Shown: piece by piece, positions 1-6,250 of the stretch
Layout of the letters: every line of letters begins with the position of its first letter
Position numbering within the stretch: the first letter of the stretch is position 1
Assembly: GCA_964405455.1 (NCBI GenBank)
Contig: CAYOOA010000068.1
Location: forward strand, 1 to 11,156
Origin: CALESS01 sp964405455
Lineage (GTDB): Bacteria; Chloroflexota; Anaerolineae; Anaerolineales; Anaerolineaceae
Direction of reading: 5' to 3'
DNA: 11,156 nt
Notes under the pieces: model-generated
The model's input: the letters and a program-made list of their open reading frames with translations, nothing else
What the model was told of the DNA's origin: nothing
Database searches by the model: none
Position numbers and translations under genes: made by a program

Positions 1-149
1 TCGACATGCCGCGCCAGGTTGACCCGAATGCAGGGCTGCGATCTTTCCGCCCCGCTGCTCATGCCAGTGCTGATCCCCACCACGCCGGGGACGGCCAGGA
101 TGTGGGCGGAAAATTCTTCGAAAACCTCTTCGACCTTGCTCCAATCCAT
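1..149 (-). CDS. Partial protein with the 'PGV' N-terminal domain also found in the adjacent peptidase
   Basis: Only the first 49 codons are present; the gene runs off the left edge. The ATG at 149 has a GGAG Shine-Dalgarno at 158-161, eight bases away, and lies 24 nt after the stop of the serine peptidase upstream, so the two are probably co-transcribed. The visible protein starts MDWSKVEEVFEEF and continues with ILAVPGVVGISTG and a later CIRVNL strand. This lines up with LLRLPGVQAVATG and ELAIIVYV at residues 18-47 of the neighbouring peptidase, so both proteins begin with the same small alpha/beta domain. There is no signal peptide. Whether a peptidase domain follows here cannot be seen. 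Function unknown. Confidence 0.72.
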   Translation of the reverse strand, partial: MDWSKVEEVFEEFSAHILAVPGVVGISTGMSSGAERSQPCIRVNLARHV

Positions 150-173
150 CGCAGTTTCTCCAGGATCTCTCCG

Positions 174-1532
174 CTAGTCGCGCAGGCTGCGCAGCACTTC
201 GTTGATCGACTTGCCCTCCGCCTTGCGCAGGATTTCCTTGCCGCGTTCAATATCCTTGCGGAAGGTTTCGTCCTGCGGGTACATCGCCAGGAGCTGGTCG
301 GCAATTTGCAGGCCGACCTCCACCGAGTGCTTGTCAACCCGCTGGCGCGGGTTGCGGATGGCGCTGCCGATATCCTGGAAGATGGCCTGGGCTTGCTCGC
401 GCAGGTCCGGCCGGGTTCGCAGGGCTTGCAGGATTTTACCAGAGTTGCGGTTGTAGAGCGCCAGGGTCTTGCCGAGCTGGCGGTCGTGCTTCAGGGTATC
501 CCGCATGCGCCGGAAGTCGGGCAGGAACTCGGCCGCGTGCGAATCCTCCACCACGTCGCGAGTGGCGCAGCACAGGTGGACGTTCAAGCGGTTGAAGACC
601 TGGCTGATGTGATTGGCGATGTAATGGGTGTACGGCGGACTGGCCGGGCCGGCAAAGAGCAGCCCGCACAGCCTGGCCGGGTCATCCATGGTCAGCACAA
701 ACGAGCCGGAATCACCGCCCTTGCTCACATCGGAGCCGTCCAGCGATTTGACGACAATTTGCTTCTCGTAGTAGCCTGTCCCCACCCCGGCCCCATAATT
801 GATCGAGCCCTTCCAGTCGATGGCGGCCACATATCCCACGGTATGCTGGGTGGTGCGGCCGGTCTTTTGAACGTGCAGCCGGTTCTCCACGTCCGTATTG
901 GTCAGGTTATACACCTCGGTCAGGTTGGGGATGCCGATATCGAGGATCTCAAAGCTCACATCCCCGGCATTGTTGGGCCGGGCGATGGCGCAATCCACGT
1001 AGTTCGTCCCGCCGGCAAAATTAATCGCGACGAACCGCTCCAGTTCAGCAATACAATCCTGGTGGCAGTGCCCGCCGTCATAAACCCCCGGCTGGACGAT
1101 ATGGTCCCCGGCGGCGCCGGCGTTGCAATCCGCCAGCACATGGTTGTTCGAGAGGATCATGACATCATTGCTTTCGTTATCGCACACCAGGCCCCCCAGC
1201 GTGCCGGCGGTGATGTTAAGATGACCGATGCTCACCCCACCCTTCGCCGGGCGGAGGCGGGCGGTATAGGAATAGGGAATGTAATAGCCCACCTCTATGA
1301 CATCCGAAACGATTTCCACATCCTGGATACGCATCAGGCTGGGCACTGTATCCCCGAGGGGAATTGCCTCGCGGGGTAACTTTTTTGAAACATAGACGAT
1401 AATCGCCAGCTCTTTGGTTGTTTTTCCGTTAACCTCTTTGTAACCCGTGGCCACGGCTTGCACGCCTGGCAGGCGTAAAAGCTGGGCGTCCAATGTCCGG
1501 CGAATGTCATTGATCTGAAGAATGGTAGCCAT
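174..1532 (-). CDS. Trypsin-like serine peptidase with N-terminal PGV domain, no signal peptide
   Basis: A 452-residue protein. The ATG at 1532 is chosen because AGGAGG lies five bases upstream; an in-frame TTG at 1547 overlaps that SD and is unlikely. Residues 1-55 form a small domain (LPGVQAVATG, AIIVYVSKKLP). Residues ~100-320 look like a chymotrypsin-fold peptidase with all three catalytic elements in order: His131 in ILSNNHVLA, Asp180 in YVDCAIA, and Ser275 in KGGDSGSF. Residues ~325-452 are a helical, charged tail of unknown role. The body is cysteine-rich, including GGHCHQDC at 154-160, which could bind metal. No signal peptide or membrane segment is seen, so it probably acts in the cytoplasm, unlike most S1 peptidases. 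The architecture recalls NAL1-like trypsin-fold proteins, but this is a resemblance only. It lies 118 nt downstream of the nuclease gene and 24 nt upstream of a gene with the same N-terminal domain. The peptidase fold is well supported; substrate and role are unknown. Confidence 0.85.
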   Translation of the reverse strand: MATILQINDIRRTLDAQLLRLPGVQAVATGYKEVNGKTTKELAIIVYVSKKLPREAIPLGDTVPSLMRIQDVEIVSDVIEVGYYIPYSYTARLRPAKGGVSIGHLNITAGTLGGLVCDNESNDVMILSNNHVLADCNAGAAGDHIVQPGVYDGGHCHQDCIAELERFVAINFAGGTNYVDCAIARPNNAGDVSFEILDIGIPNLTEVYNLTNTDVENRLHVQKTGRTTQHTVGYVAAIDWKGSINYGAGVGTGYYEKQIVVKSLDGSDVSKGGDSGSFVLTMDDPARLCGLLFAGPASPPYTHYIANHISQVFNRLNVHLCCATRDVVEDSHAAEFLPDFRRMRDTLKHDRQLGKTLALYNRNSGKILQALRTRPDLREQAQAIFQDIGSAIRNPRQRVDKHSVEVGLQIADQLLAMYPQDETFRKDIERGKEILRKAEGKSINEVLRSLRD

Positions 1533-1568
1533 TCCAACCTCCTGCAATCAACTCCGAAAAGAACTGTC

Positions 1569-1593
1569 TTTCCACCAACAGGTTCTGTGGAAA
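1569..1593 (-). other. Small inverted repeat between the nuclease and peptidase genes
   Basis: TTTCCAC at 1569-1575 pairs with GTGGAAA at 1587-1593 (seven base pairs, 11-nt loop) in the 118-nt spacer. Read on the minus strand it is A/T-flanked but GC-poor and no T-run follows, so it is not a convincing terminator. It could be an mRNA processing or stability hairpin, or chance. The rest of the spacer shows only the peptidase's AGGAGG ribosome binding site. Confidence 0.25.
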
Positions 1594-1650
1594 AACATGA
1601 CCCGCTCAGATTTTCAGCCACCACCTCCTCTCTGGCAGCCAGCATGAGGT

Positions 1651-2601
1651 TTAAATTTTCCAGCCGTATTCCTTGAACAGCCAGATGTATTCCTCCGGGA
1701 TGTACAGGCGGTCCTCCGGGTTGGTGATGGTGTAGTATTCCTCCGGCGGTACCAGGTGGTCATCGGCCTTGCCCAGGTCGATCAACCAGCGGTTGGGCAG
1801 GCGGCGTTGGGCCAGGAAACGCAGTTCAAACGGATACAGGCGCAGGGGATGGTCGGCAGCATATACGCCGATCTGCGCCTGGCGGGCAGCCTGGTACCCC
1901 GCGCGGGCACTGTTCAGGCGGGCATCGTGCAACTGGTTGGCCGTGAAGGGCTGGATGACGGCCTCCAGGATGTTGGCGTACTTGCGGAAGGGGCTGATAT
2001 TGGGCCAGATGAAGTACGGGGTGACAACCCCCGCGATCAGCAGCCGCTCATTATAGTAAAGCGGGCGGGGCGCGGGTGTATTCTCATCCGGCTGATTGCG
2101 GTTGAGGAAGCACAACATTCGACCGTAGCGGTCCATCACCTCGTGGGAGAAGGCCAGGAAGAATTGGAAAGTCTCATTCGTTTCGCCCATCAGGGCAAGA
2201 TCATTGAGCACCTCGGTTTCCAGCACAGCCTGGGCGGCAGAGGCGTGCAAGCTGTGGTTGGCAGCCGTACCCGGACCCACGCAGGTTTCCAGGTAGGCCC
2301 GCAACCCGGCGGACATGGGGGCGGTAAATTCCCCATACATGGCATTGAACGGATCGCTGAGGAAAACATCCCAGCGCGGATCGGAAATAGCGGTAAAGGT
2401 GCTTTTCCCCGGCAGGGTGAAGCTGATTTCGGCCGCATCCACGCCCAGGAAACGCGTGCCCAGGTTGCCGATCAGCCGGGTATTGACGGTATCCCCGTCG
2501 TGCACCACCTGGCGGACTGTACCGACAGCGGCGCCGTGCATGCCCAGGCCGGCATGCCCCACCAGGAGACCGTTCTGCAACTGTTCGATTGCCTTGCTCA
2601 T
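1651..2601 (-). CDS. Staphylococcal-nuclease-like (SNase/thermonuclease) protein
   Basis: A 316-residue protein whose ATG at 2601 follows GGAGG by about five bases. It matches the SNase fold: VVHDGDTV (35-39), RFLGVDAAEIS (50-60), MDRYGRMLCFLN (156-167) and a late helix AGYQAARQAQIGVYA (234-248) resembling the closing helix of SNases. Aligned with S. aureus nuclease, every catalytic or calcium-binding position is kept: Asp21 as D37, Arg35 as R50, Asp40 as D55, Glu43 as E58 and Arg87 as R161. The VDTPE proline and threonine are alanines here. The stretch between E58 and R161 is 103 residues against 44 in the classic enzyme, so there is an insertion of about 60 residues. About 65 residues follow the last SNase helix. 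The N-terminus is not a signal peptide, so the protein is probably intracellular, unusual for this family. It has its own promoter and terminator-bearing leader upstream, and the serine peptidase gene follows. The likely reaction is phosphodiester hydrolysis of DNA and/or RNA. Confidence 0.8.
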   Translation of the reverse strand: MSKAIEQLQNGLLVGHAGLGMHGAAVGTVRQVVHDGDTVNTRLIGNLGTRFLGVDAAEISFTLPGKSTFTAISDPRWDVFLSDPFNAMYGEFTAPMSAGLRAYLETCVGPGTAANHSLHASAAQAVLETEVLNDLALMGETNETFQFFLAFSHEVMDRYGRMLCFLNRNQPDENTPAPRPLYYNERLLIAGVVTPYFIWPNISPFRKYANILEAVIQPFTANQLHDARLNSARAGYQAARQAQIGVYAADHPLRLYPFELRFLAQRRLPNRWLIDLGKADDHLVPPEEYYTITNPEDRLYIPEEYIWLFKEYGWKI

Positions 2602-2649
2602 TTTTCCTCCAGGGAATCATTCGGTTTTTGACGAATGTCATCACGGATC

Positions 2650-2679
2650 AAAAAACCGCTGACAGGGGGTCGTCAGCGG
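2650..2679 (-). terminator. Intrinsic (rho-independent) terminator
   Basis: On the minus strand CCGCTGAC (2679-2672) and GTCAGCGG (2663-2656) form a perfect eight-base-pair GC-rich stem around an eight-base loop, followed at once by TTTTTT (2655-2650). It lies downstream of the metallo-beta-lactamase-fold gene and would close the AAC(3)-kinase-MBL transcript. It is also downstream of a promoter at 2746-2774 and upstream of the nuclease start at 2601, so it would interrupt that leader too unless read-through is allowed. Confidence 0.85.
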
Positions 2680-2745
2680 CTGAAGTGGTTTCCTCGATTG
2701 GTTCACGCGTTCTATGTGAAACGAAATGTCTAGACCGGCAAACTG

Positions 2746-2774
2746 ATTATAGCATTTTTCAACGGATTTGTTAC
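2746..2774 (-). promoter_or_regulatory. Extended -10 promoter upstream of the nuclease gene
   Basis: On the minus strand TATAAT (2751-2746) is preceded by TGC, giving an extended -10. GTAACA (2774-2769, four of six matches to TTGACA) sits exactly 17 bases upstream. Initiation would fall near 2739, giving a leader of about 138 nt to the nuclease ATG at 2601, with a strong intrinsic terminator about 60-90 nt into it. The -35 lies next to the assembly gap. Confidence 0.6.
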
Positions 2775-2778
2775 CCGG

Positions 2779-2878
2779 NNNNNNNNNNNNNNNNNNNNNN
2801 NNNNNNNNNNNNNNNNNNNNNNNNNNNNNNNNNNNNNNNNNNNNNNNNNNNNNNNNNNNNNNNNNNNNNNNNNNNNNN
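2779..2878. other. Assembly gap (100 N)
   Basis: Exactly 100 N, the usual placeholder for a scaffold gap of unknown size. It cuts the 3' end of the metallo-beta-lactamase-fold gene. The left flank ends in ccgg and the right flank begins with ccgg. If the flanks are joined on those four bases, the gene would stop one codon later (Pro-Gly-stop). Confidence 0.95.
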
Positions 2879-3714
2879 CCGGGGCGGTAATGGCGCAGGT
2901 AATACTGGCGCAGGCCAAAAGCCAGGCGCTGGCGGTATTGATCGCCGCGCCCACCCAGGCAGGGGATCCCTTCCATGAGCAGATCGACCAGGCGGTCGGT
3001 GGCGTCCGGCGAGGCTTTCTGCTCGGCCAGGTCATCCAACAGCATCTGGGCCTTTTCCAGGTAAGCCAATTGGGTCTTGACCTGGGTGGGCGTGACCAAT
3101 CCGCCGCGGCCGCTGACAATTGTATAACCGTAAAATCGGGGCGAGAGGAGCAGGGAAAGGTTCTCGCGCCAGGCCGGCAGGTCCGCGCTGATAAGAAATG
3201 GCGGCTGATCAACCAGCACGGCATCCCCGGCAAAAACCACTTGTTCTTCCGGCAATACCGCCCAAATGGAGCCGGTGGCAGAGCCGGGATGATATTCCAG
3301 GAATAAGGGAGATTGATTCCAGTGGATTTCCATTTGCTCGGAGAAGGTCAGGTCCGGGGGCGCCCAGCGGATGGTACCCAGGCCGTTGTACGATTCCCAA
3401 TCTGAGCCGCTGCTGCCTGATTGTGATTTGAACGAGACCGGCCGGTTGCGAAACACCCCGGCCATCTTGTCGTGCCCGACGATGGTGCAATCCATGCTGC
3501 GGGCGCCCAGTGTCCGGTCCGGGTGGGCATCCAGGTTGATCAGCATGCGGTCCACGCCGCCGCCGAGGTTCAGCAGGGCACTGCGCCACGAGCGGGCGTC
3601 CTCAGGCCGAAAAGGGGCATCCAGCAGGATCAGGCCGTGCGGCCAGTTGATCGCCCCCAGGGTCACCCCCGCATAGGATGTTTCGAAATAAATGTGCGGC
3701 GCAATCTCGTGCAT
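2879..3714 (-). CDS. Metallo-beta-lactamase-fold protein with degenerate metal site (3' end in gap)
   Basis: The ATG at 3714 lies five bases after the kinase stop, and its SD (GAGGAG, overlapping that stop) sits about eight bases upstream, so translation is coupled to the kinase. The 278 visible residues fit an MBL fold: a beta-rich start (GVTLGAINWPHGLILLDAP), the metal motif position at LINLDAHPDRTLG (58-70), HPGSATGSIWAVL (142-154), FAGDAVL (161-167) and SGRGGLV (201-207). Several ligands are changed. Compared with HxHxDH the motif reads D62-A-H64-P-D66-R67, and the usual C-terminal Gly-His-Gly histidine is R203. H64, D66, H142 and D164 remain. A full dinuclear zinc site is therefore doubtful; the protein may bind one metal, act on another reaction, or be a sensor or scaffold. 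The C-terminus lies in or just beyond the gap: post-gap sequence down to 2641 stays open in this frame but resembles intergenic DNA with a promoter and terminator, so I do not include it. Confidence 0.75.
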
Positions 3715-3719
3715 CCGGC

Positions 3720-5324
3720 TTACTCCTCAGTGTTATTTTCAGTATTTTTTACCACCGGCAGGGTGAAAAGGAAACGGCTCCCGACGCCGGGCGGACATTC
3801 GACCCAGATTTTACCGCCATGTGCCTGGACTGCCAACCGGCAAAATGCCAATCCCAGCCCCAGGCCCTTGGGGAAACGCTCGCCGTGCAGGCGGGCAAAC
3901 TTTTCAAAGATATAATCGCGCGCATCCGCCGGGATGCCCGGGCCGGTATCCTCCACCCACAGGGTGACCCAGCCATTTTCCAACCTTCCGCCGGCGGAGA
4001 TGACGCCGTGCAGCGGGGTGAACTTGGTGGCGTTTTCCATCAGGTTGACCAACACCCGCCGGATCATATCCGCATCCACCCAGACTGAGGGGAGATTAGC
4101 GGGCAAATCCACCTTCAAGCTTTGCTCGCGGGCTTCCAGCAGGGGCAGCACCGTTTCGCGGGCATCCATCACCAGTTCGTGCGGGGTACAGGCGCGCGGG
4201 CGGATGATCGATTGCCCGGCTTCCAGGCGGTTGATATCCAGCAGTGAACTTATCAAGCGCTGCAAGCGGTCCGCGGAACGATGAGCAATACTGAAAACGG
4301 AGGCCAGGGAGGGGTTTTCATCCATCGGCAGCATGGCCGAAAGCATATCCAGGCTGGAGATGATATTGGAAAGCGGCGAGCGCAGGTCATGATAAATCAT
4401 GGCGGAAAGGTCGTTGCGCATGGCGTCCAGCGTCTTGCGCTCGGTCAGGTCGCGCACCAGCCACTGCAGGTACTCCTGGCTGTCCACCACCACCCGGCGG
4501 ACATAAATTTCCACCGGCAGCTTGCGCCCATCCGCCAGCAGCAGCATGGATTCGTAAGAAACCGTCTGGCCGGGGAGTAATTGTTCGAAATCCCCGCCCA
4601 GTTGATCCCACTTGATCTCGTGCAATTCCAGGATGGAGCGCCGGGCCAATTGCCCTTCCATAAAACCGGTCACCTGGATCGCCCGACGGTTGGCTTCCAG
4701 GATGGTGCCGTCAAGGCCGGTAATGAAAATCGGATCCACGCTGTCTTCGAACAGCTCGCGGTAGCGCAGGGTGGCGGATTGTAATGAGGAATACAGTTGG
4801 GCATTGCGGATGGCAATGGCCGCCTGGCCGGCAATAATCTGGAGCAGGGAAAGATGGCTGTTATTGAAAGATCCCGGTTGAGAGTGAATAATCGTCAGCA
4901 CGCCCACCAGTTGATCGGAGATGATCAACGGCACGCACACCGCAGATTTGGCTGCCGTGCGATCGGTGATTTCATAAGGTCGGGCCAACCAACGCTCGTC
5001 CTGGCTGGTATCTGGCAGCAGCGCCGGTTGGCGGTTGCGCATGACCCAGCCGGCCAGTCCCTGGTCCAACAGGGATTGCAGCTGTTCCAGGGTATATTCC
5101 TGGAGTTGATTGTCGTAATAAATGGCGGCCTGCTGCGGGCGTTGGGCGGCATCCACCACGATCAAGGTGGCGCGCTCCGCGCCAACGTGCTGCATGGAAT
5201 TTAATACGATTCGCTGCAGCAGCAGGTTTAAGTCCAGCGTGGTAGTCAGCTCCCGGCTGATCTCCAGCAAGAGTTCCAGTGATGATTGAGCCAATTCAGG
5301 CATTCCTTCCCCCTTCTTTTTCAT
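3720..5324 (-). CDS. Soluble GAF-PAS sensor histidine kinase (orphan)
   Basis: A 534-residue protein. Residues ~15-180 are a GAF domain (SSLELLLEISRELTTTLDL, then VCVPLIISDQLVGVLTIIHS) and ~185-300 a PAS domain ending in VRDLTERK. The dimerisation and phosphoacceptor helix has the H-box MIYHDLRSPLSNI with His312. The ATPase domain has the N-box NLMENATKF (Asn431), G1 box VEDTGPGIP (457-465), F-box IFEKFAR (472-478) and G2 box KGLGLGLAFCRLAVQAHGG (486-504). All kinase motifs are intact. No transmembrane segment is present, so it senses a cytoplasmic signal through GAF/PAS. The ATG at 5324 overlaps the acetyltransferase stop as ATGA. A second in-frame ATG at 5303 follows GGGGGAAGGA and may be the real start. 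No response regulator is encoded in the window, so the phosphorylation partner is elsewhere. The MBL-fold gene follows by five bases. Confidence 0.92.
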   Translation of the reverse strand: MKKKGEGMPELAQSSLELLLEISRELTTTLDLNLLLQRIVLNSMQHVGAERATLIVVDAAQRPQQAAIYYDNQLQEYTLEQLQSLLDQGLAGWVMRNRQPALLPDTSQDERWLARPYEITDRTAAKSAVCVPLIISDQLVGVLTIIHSQPGSFNNSHLSLLQIIAGQAAIAIRNAQLYSSLQSATLRYRELFEDSVDPIFITGLDGTILEANRRAIQVTGFMEGQLARRSILELHEIKWDQLGGDFEQLLPGQTVSYESMLLLADGRKLPVEIYVRRVVVDSQEYLQWLVRDLTERKTLDAMRNDLSAMIYHDLRSPLSNIISSLDMLSAMLPMDENPSLASVFSIAHRSADRLQRLISSLLDINRLEAGQSIIRPRACTPHELVMDARETVLPLLEAREQSLKVDLPANLPSVWVDADMIRRVLVNLMENATKFTPLHGVISAGGRLENGWVTLWVEDTGPGIPADARDYIFEKFARLHGERFPKGLGLGLAFCRLAVQAHGGKIWVECPPGVGSRFLFTLPVVKNTENNTEE

Positions 5325-6124
5325 AGGATTGGATTCAAGGCAGCCGCCCGGACGGTCGAACAGCGTTCACAATCCGGTCGGGAGCAAAGCAAGGCCAGGG
5401 GATCCTCCTGCAGCAGGTTGGTGATGATGGCGGTCATTTCGTTCAGCGGCAGAGCGCGGACTTCGGCCGGGCCAATTTCCACCCGGCGGGTGATACGCTC
5501 CAGGTGCGCTGCAGCCTGTTCAAAACCGTCCGAGCAGCCGGGAAAGCCCGGACATTCCACCACACCGTCCGGCGTCAGCGCCCAACGGATGAACTGCTTG
5601 CGGCCGGCCAGTTTTTCAGCGTAATGCAGGCTGGTGTTGACGGTGTGATCCACCCCGAGCAGCAGCACCCAGCCGCCGCGATCCTGCAGGCCGGCAATCG
5701 GACCGAGCGGTTCATCCAGGCCCTGGCGGGCCAGGATGCTCTCCACCTGCACGCCGGCAAAGGAGAGGATGGGATGGTGCGAGCGCCCGGCAGTGGGGTG
5801 GCGGCGCAGGGTTTCAGCCGTGATGCCCATAGTGGGATCGGCAGGCAAGTCCGGGGTGAAAATCTCAGCCATGCGGTTCAGGTCCCTTCCGCTGCCGTAG
5901 ACAATGCCGTTCTCCTCTGGGCCGTCCTCGGGGGTGAGCATGGTTTTATAGGTAAAGGCAGGCATCATCACCGGGCGGAAAGCAGCCATCATGGCCCCCA
6001 GTAAACCCTCAACCCCGCCGCGCACTTCGCCAAACGCGCCCAGCGAAGCGTGGGCGATGACGGGACGGTCGGGGTCAATTTCCAATTTCTTCAGGCCGGT
6101 TAAAATCTCTCGAAAGGATAGCAT
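5321..6124 (-). CDS. AAC(3)-family (YokD-like) N-acetyltransferase
   Basis: A 267-residue protein, the usual size for aminoglycoside 3-N-acetyltransferase-fold enzymes, which use acetyl-CoA to acetylate an amino group. Family signatures are in order: VIAHASLGAFGEVRGG (22-37, corresponding to VHSSLSSFG in the family), VMMPAFTYKT (52-61), MGITAETLRRHP (99-110), RSHHPILSFAGVQ (114-126) and GWVLLLGVDHTVNTSLHYAE (151-170). His160 and His167 are candidates for active-site residues. An unusual C-terminal cysteine set (C191, C197, C247, C252, C255) could bind zinc. The ATG at 6124 is preceded by AGGG eight bases upstream and by a TATAAT -10 at 6158-6163. Its stop overlaps the kinase start by four bases. 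Many chromosomal members do not act on aminoglycosides, so an antibiotic-resistance role should not be assumed. Confidence 0.85.
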   Translation of the reverse strand: MLSFREILTGLKKLEIDPDRPVIAHASLGAFGEVRGGVEGLLGAMMAAFRPVMMPAFTYKTMLTPEDGPEENGIVYGSGRDLNRMAEIFTPDLPADPTMGITAETLRRHPTAGRSHHPILSFAGVQVESILARQGLDEPLGPIAGLQDRGGWVLLLGVDHTVNTSLHYAEKLAGRKQFIRWALTPDGVVECPGFPGCSDGFEQAAAHLERITRRVEIGPAEVRALPLNEMTAIITNLLQEDPLALLCSRPDCERCSTVRAAALNPIL

Positions 6125-6157
6125 CTACACAACCCTAAAATTGCTGATATTGAGGCA

Positions 6158-6187
6158 ATTATACGCCAGAATGGAGGGGGAAGTAAA
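6158..6187 (-). promoter_or_regulatory. Promoter for the AAC(3)-kinase-MBL operon
   Basis: On the minus strand a perfect TATAAT -10 (6163-6158) has TTTACT (6187-6182, four of six matches to TTGACA) 18 bases upstream. Transcription would start near 6151, leaving a leader of about 27 nt with AGGG before the ATG at 6124. The surrounding 6125-6243 spacer is clearly more A/T-rich than the genes on either side. Confidence 0.55.
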
Positions 6188-6230
6188 ATGATCCTTTTTG
6201 AGTGCCAATTTTCCAGAGCATATTTCCAGT

Positions 6231-6250
6231 GAAATGAGTGAGATCATTTC
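6231..6250 (-). other. Inverted repeat at the 3' end of the M23 gene
   Basis: GAAATGA (6231-6237) pairs perfectly with TCATTTC (6244-6250), spanning the stop codon of the M23 gene. A flanking CCA/TGG extends the stem with a two-base bulge. A second, mutually exclusive pairing exists between AAATGATC (6186-6193) and GATCATTT (6242-6249). Neither is followed by a T-run, so this is at best a weak or factor-dependent transcript end. Confidence 0.25.

Noticed and set aside
6..1379. Long plus-strand open frame (457 codons) opposite the serine peptidase
   Set aside because: It mirrors the minus-strand peptidase gene, has no recognisable motif and a composition typical of antisense frames in GC-rich DNA. 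The peptidase frame has an SD and a complete catalytic triad.
1756..2631. Plus-strand open frame opposite the nuclease gene
   Set aside because: Antisense shadow; the minus strand carries the SNase residues in order and a good ribosome binding site.
2641..2778. Continuation of the MBL reading frame to the left of gap 1
   Set aside because: The frame stays open only because the Ns are read through. The region holds a promoter and a terminator hairpin, and a direct join of the flanks gives an immediate stop.
5321..6124. AAC(3) gene as an acquired antibiotic resistance determinant
   Set aside because: It sits inside a coupled chromosomal operon with no mobile element nearby, and chromosomal family members often lack aminoglycoside activity.
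6186..6250. Inverted repeats as a terminator for the miaB-M23 unit
   Set aside because: The pairings are A/T-rich, compete with each other and lack a following T-run, so I list the hairpin only as a weak structure.
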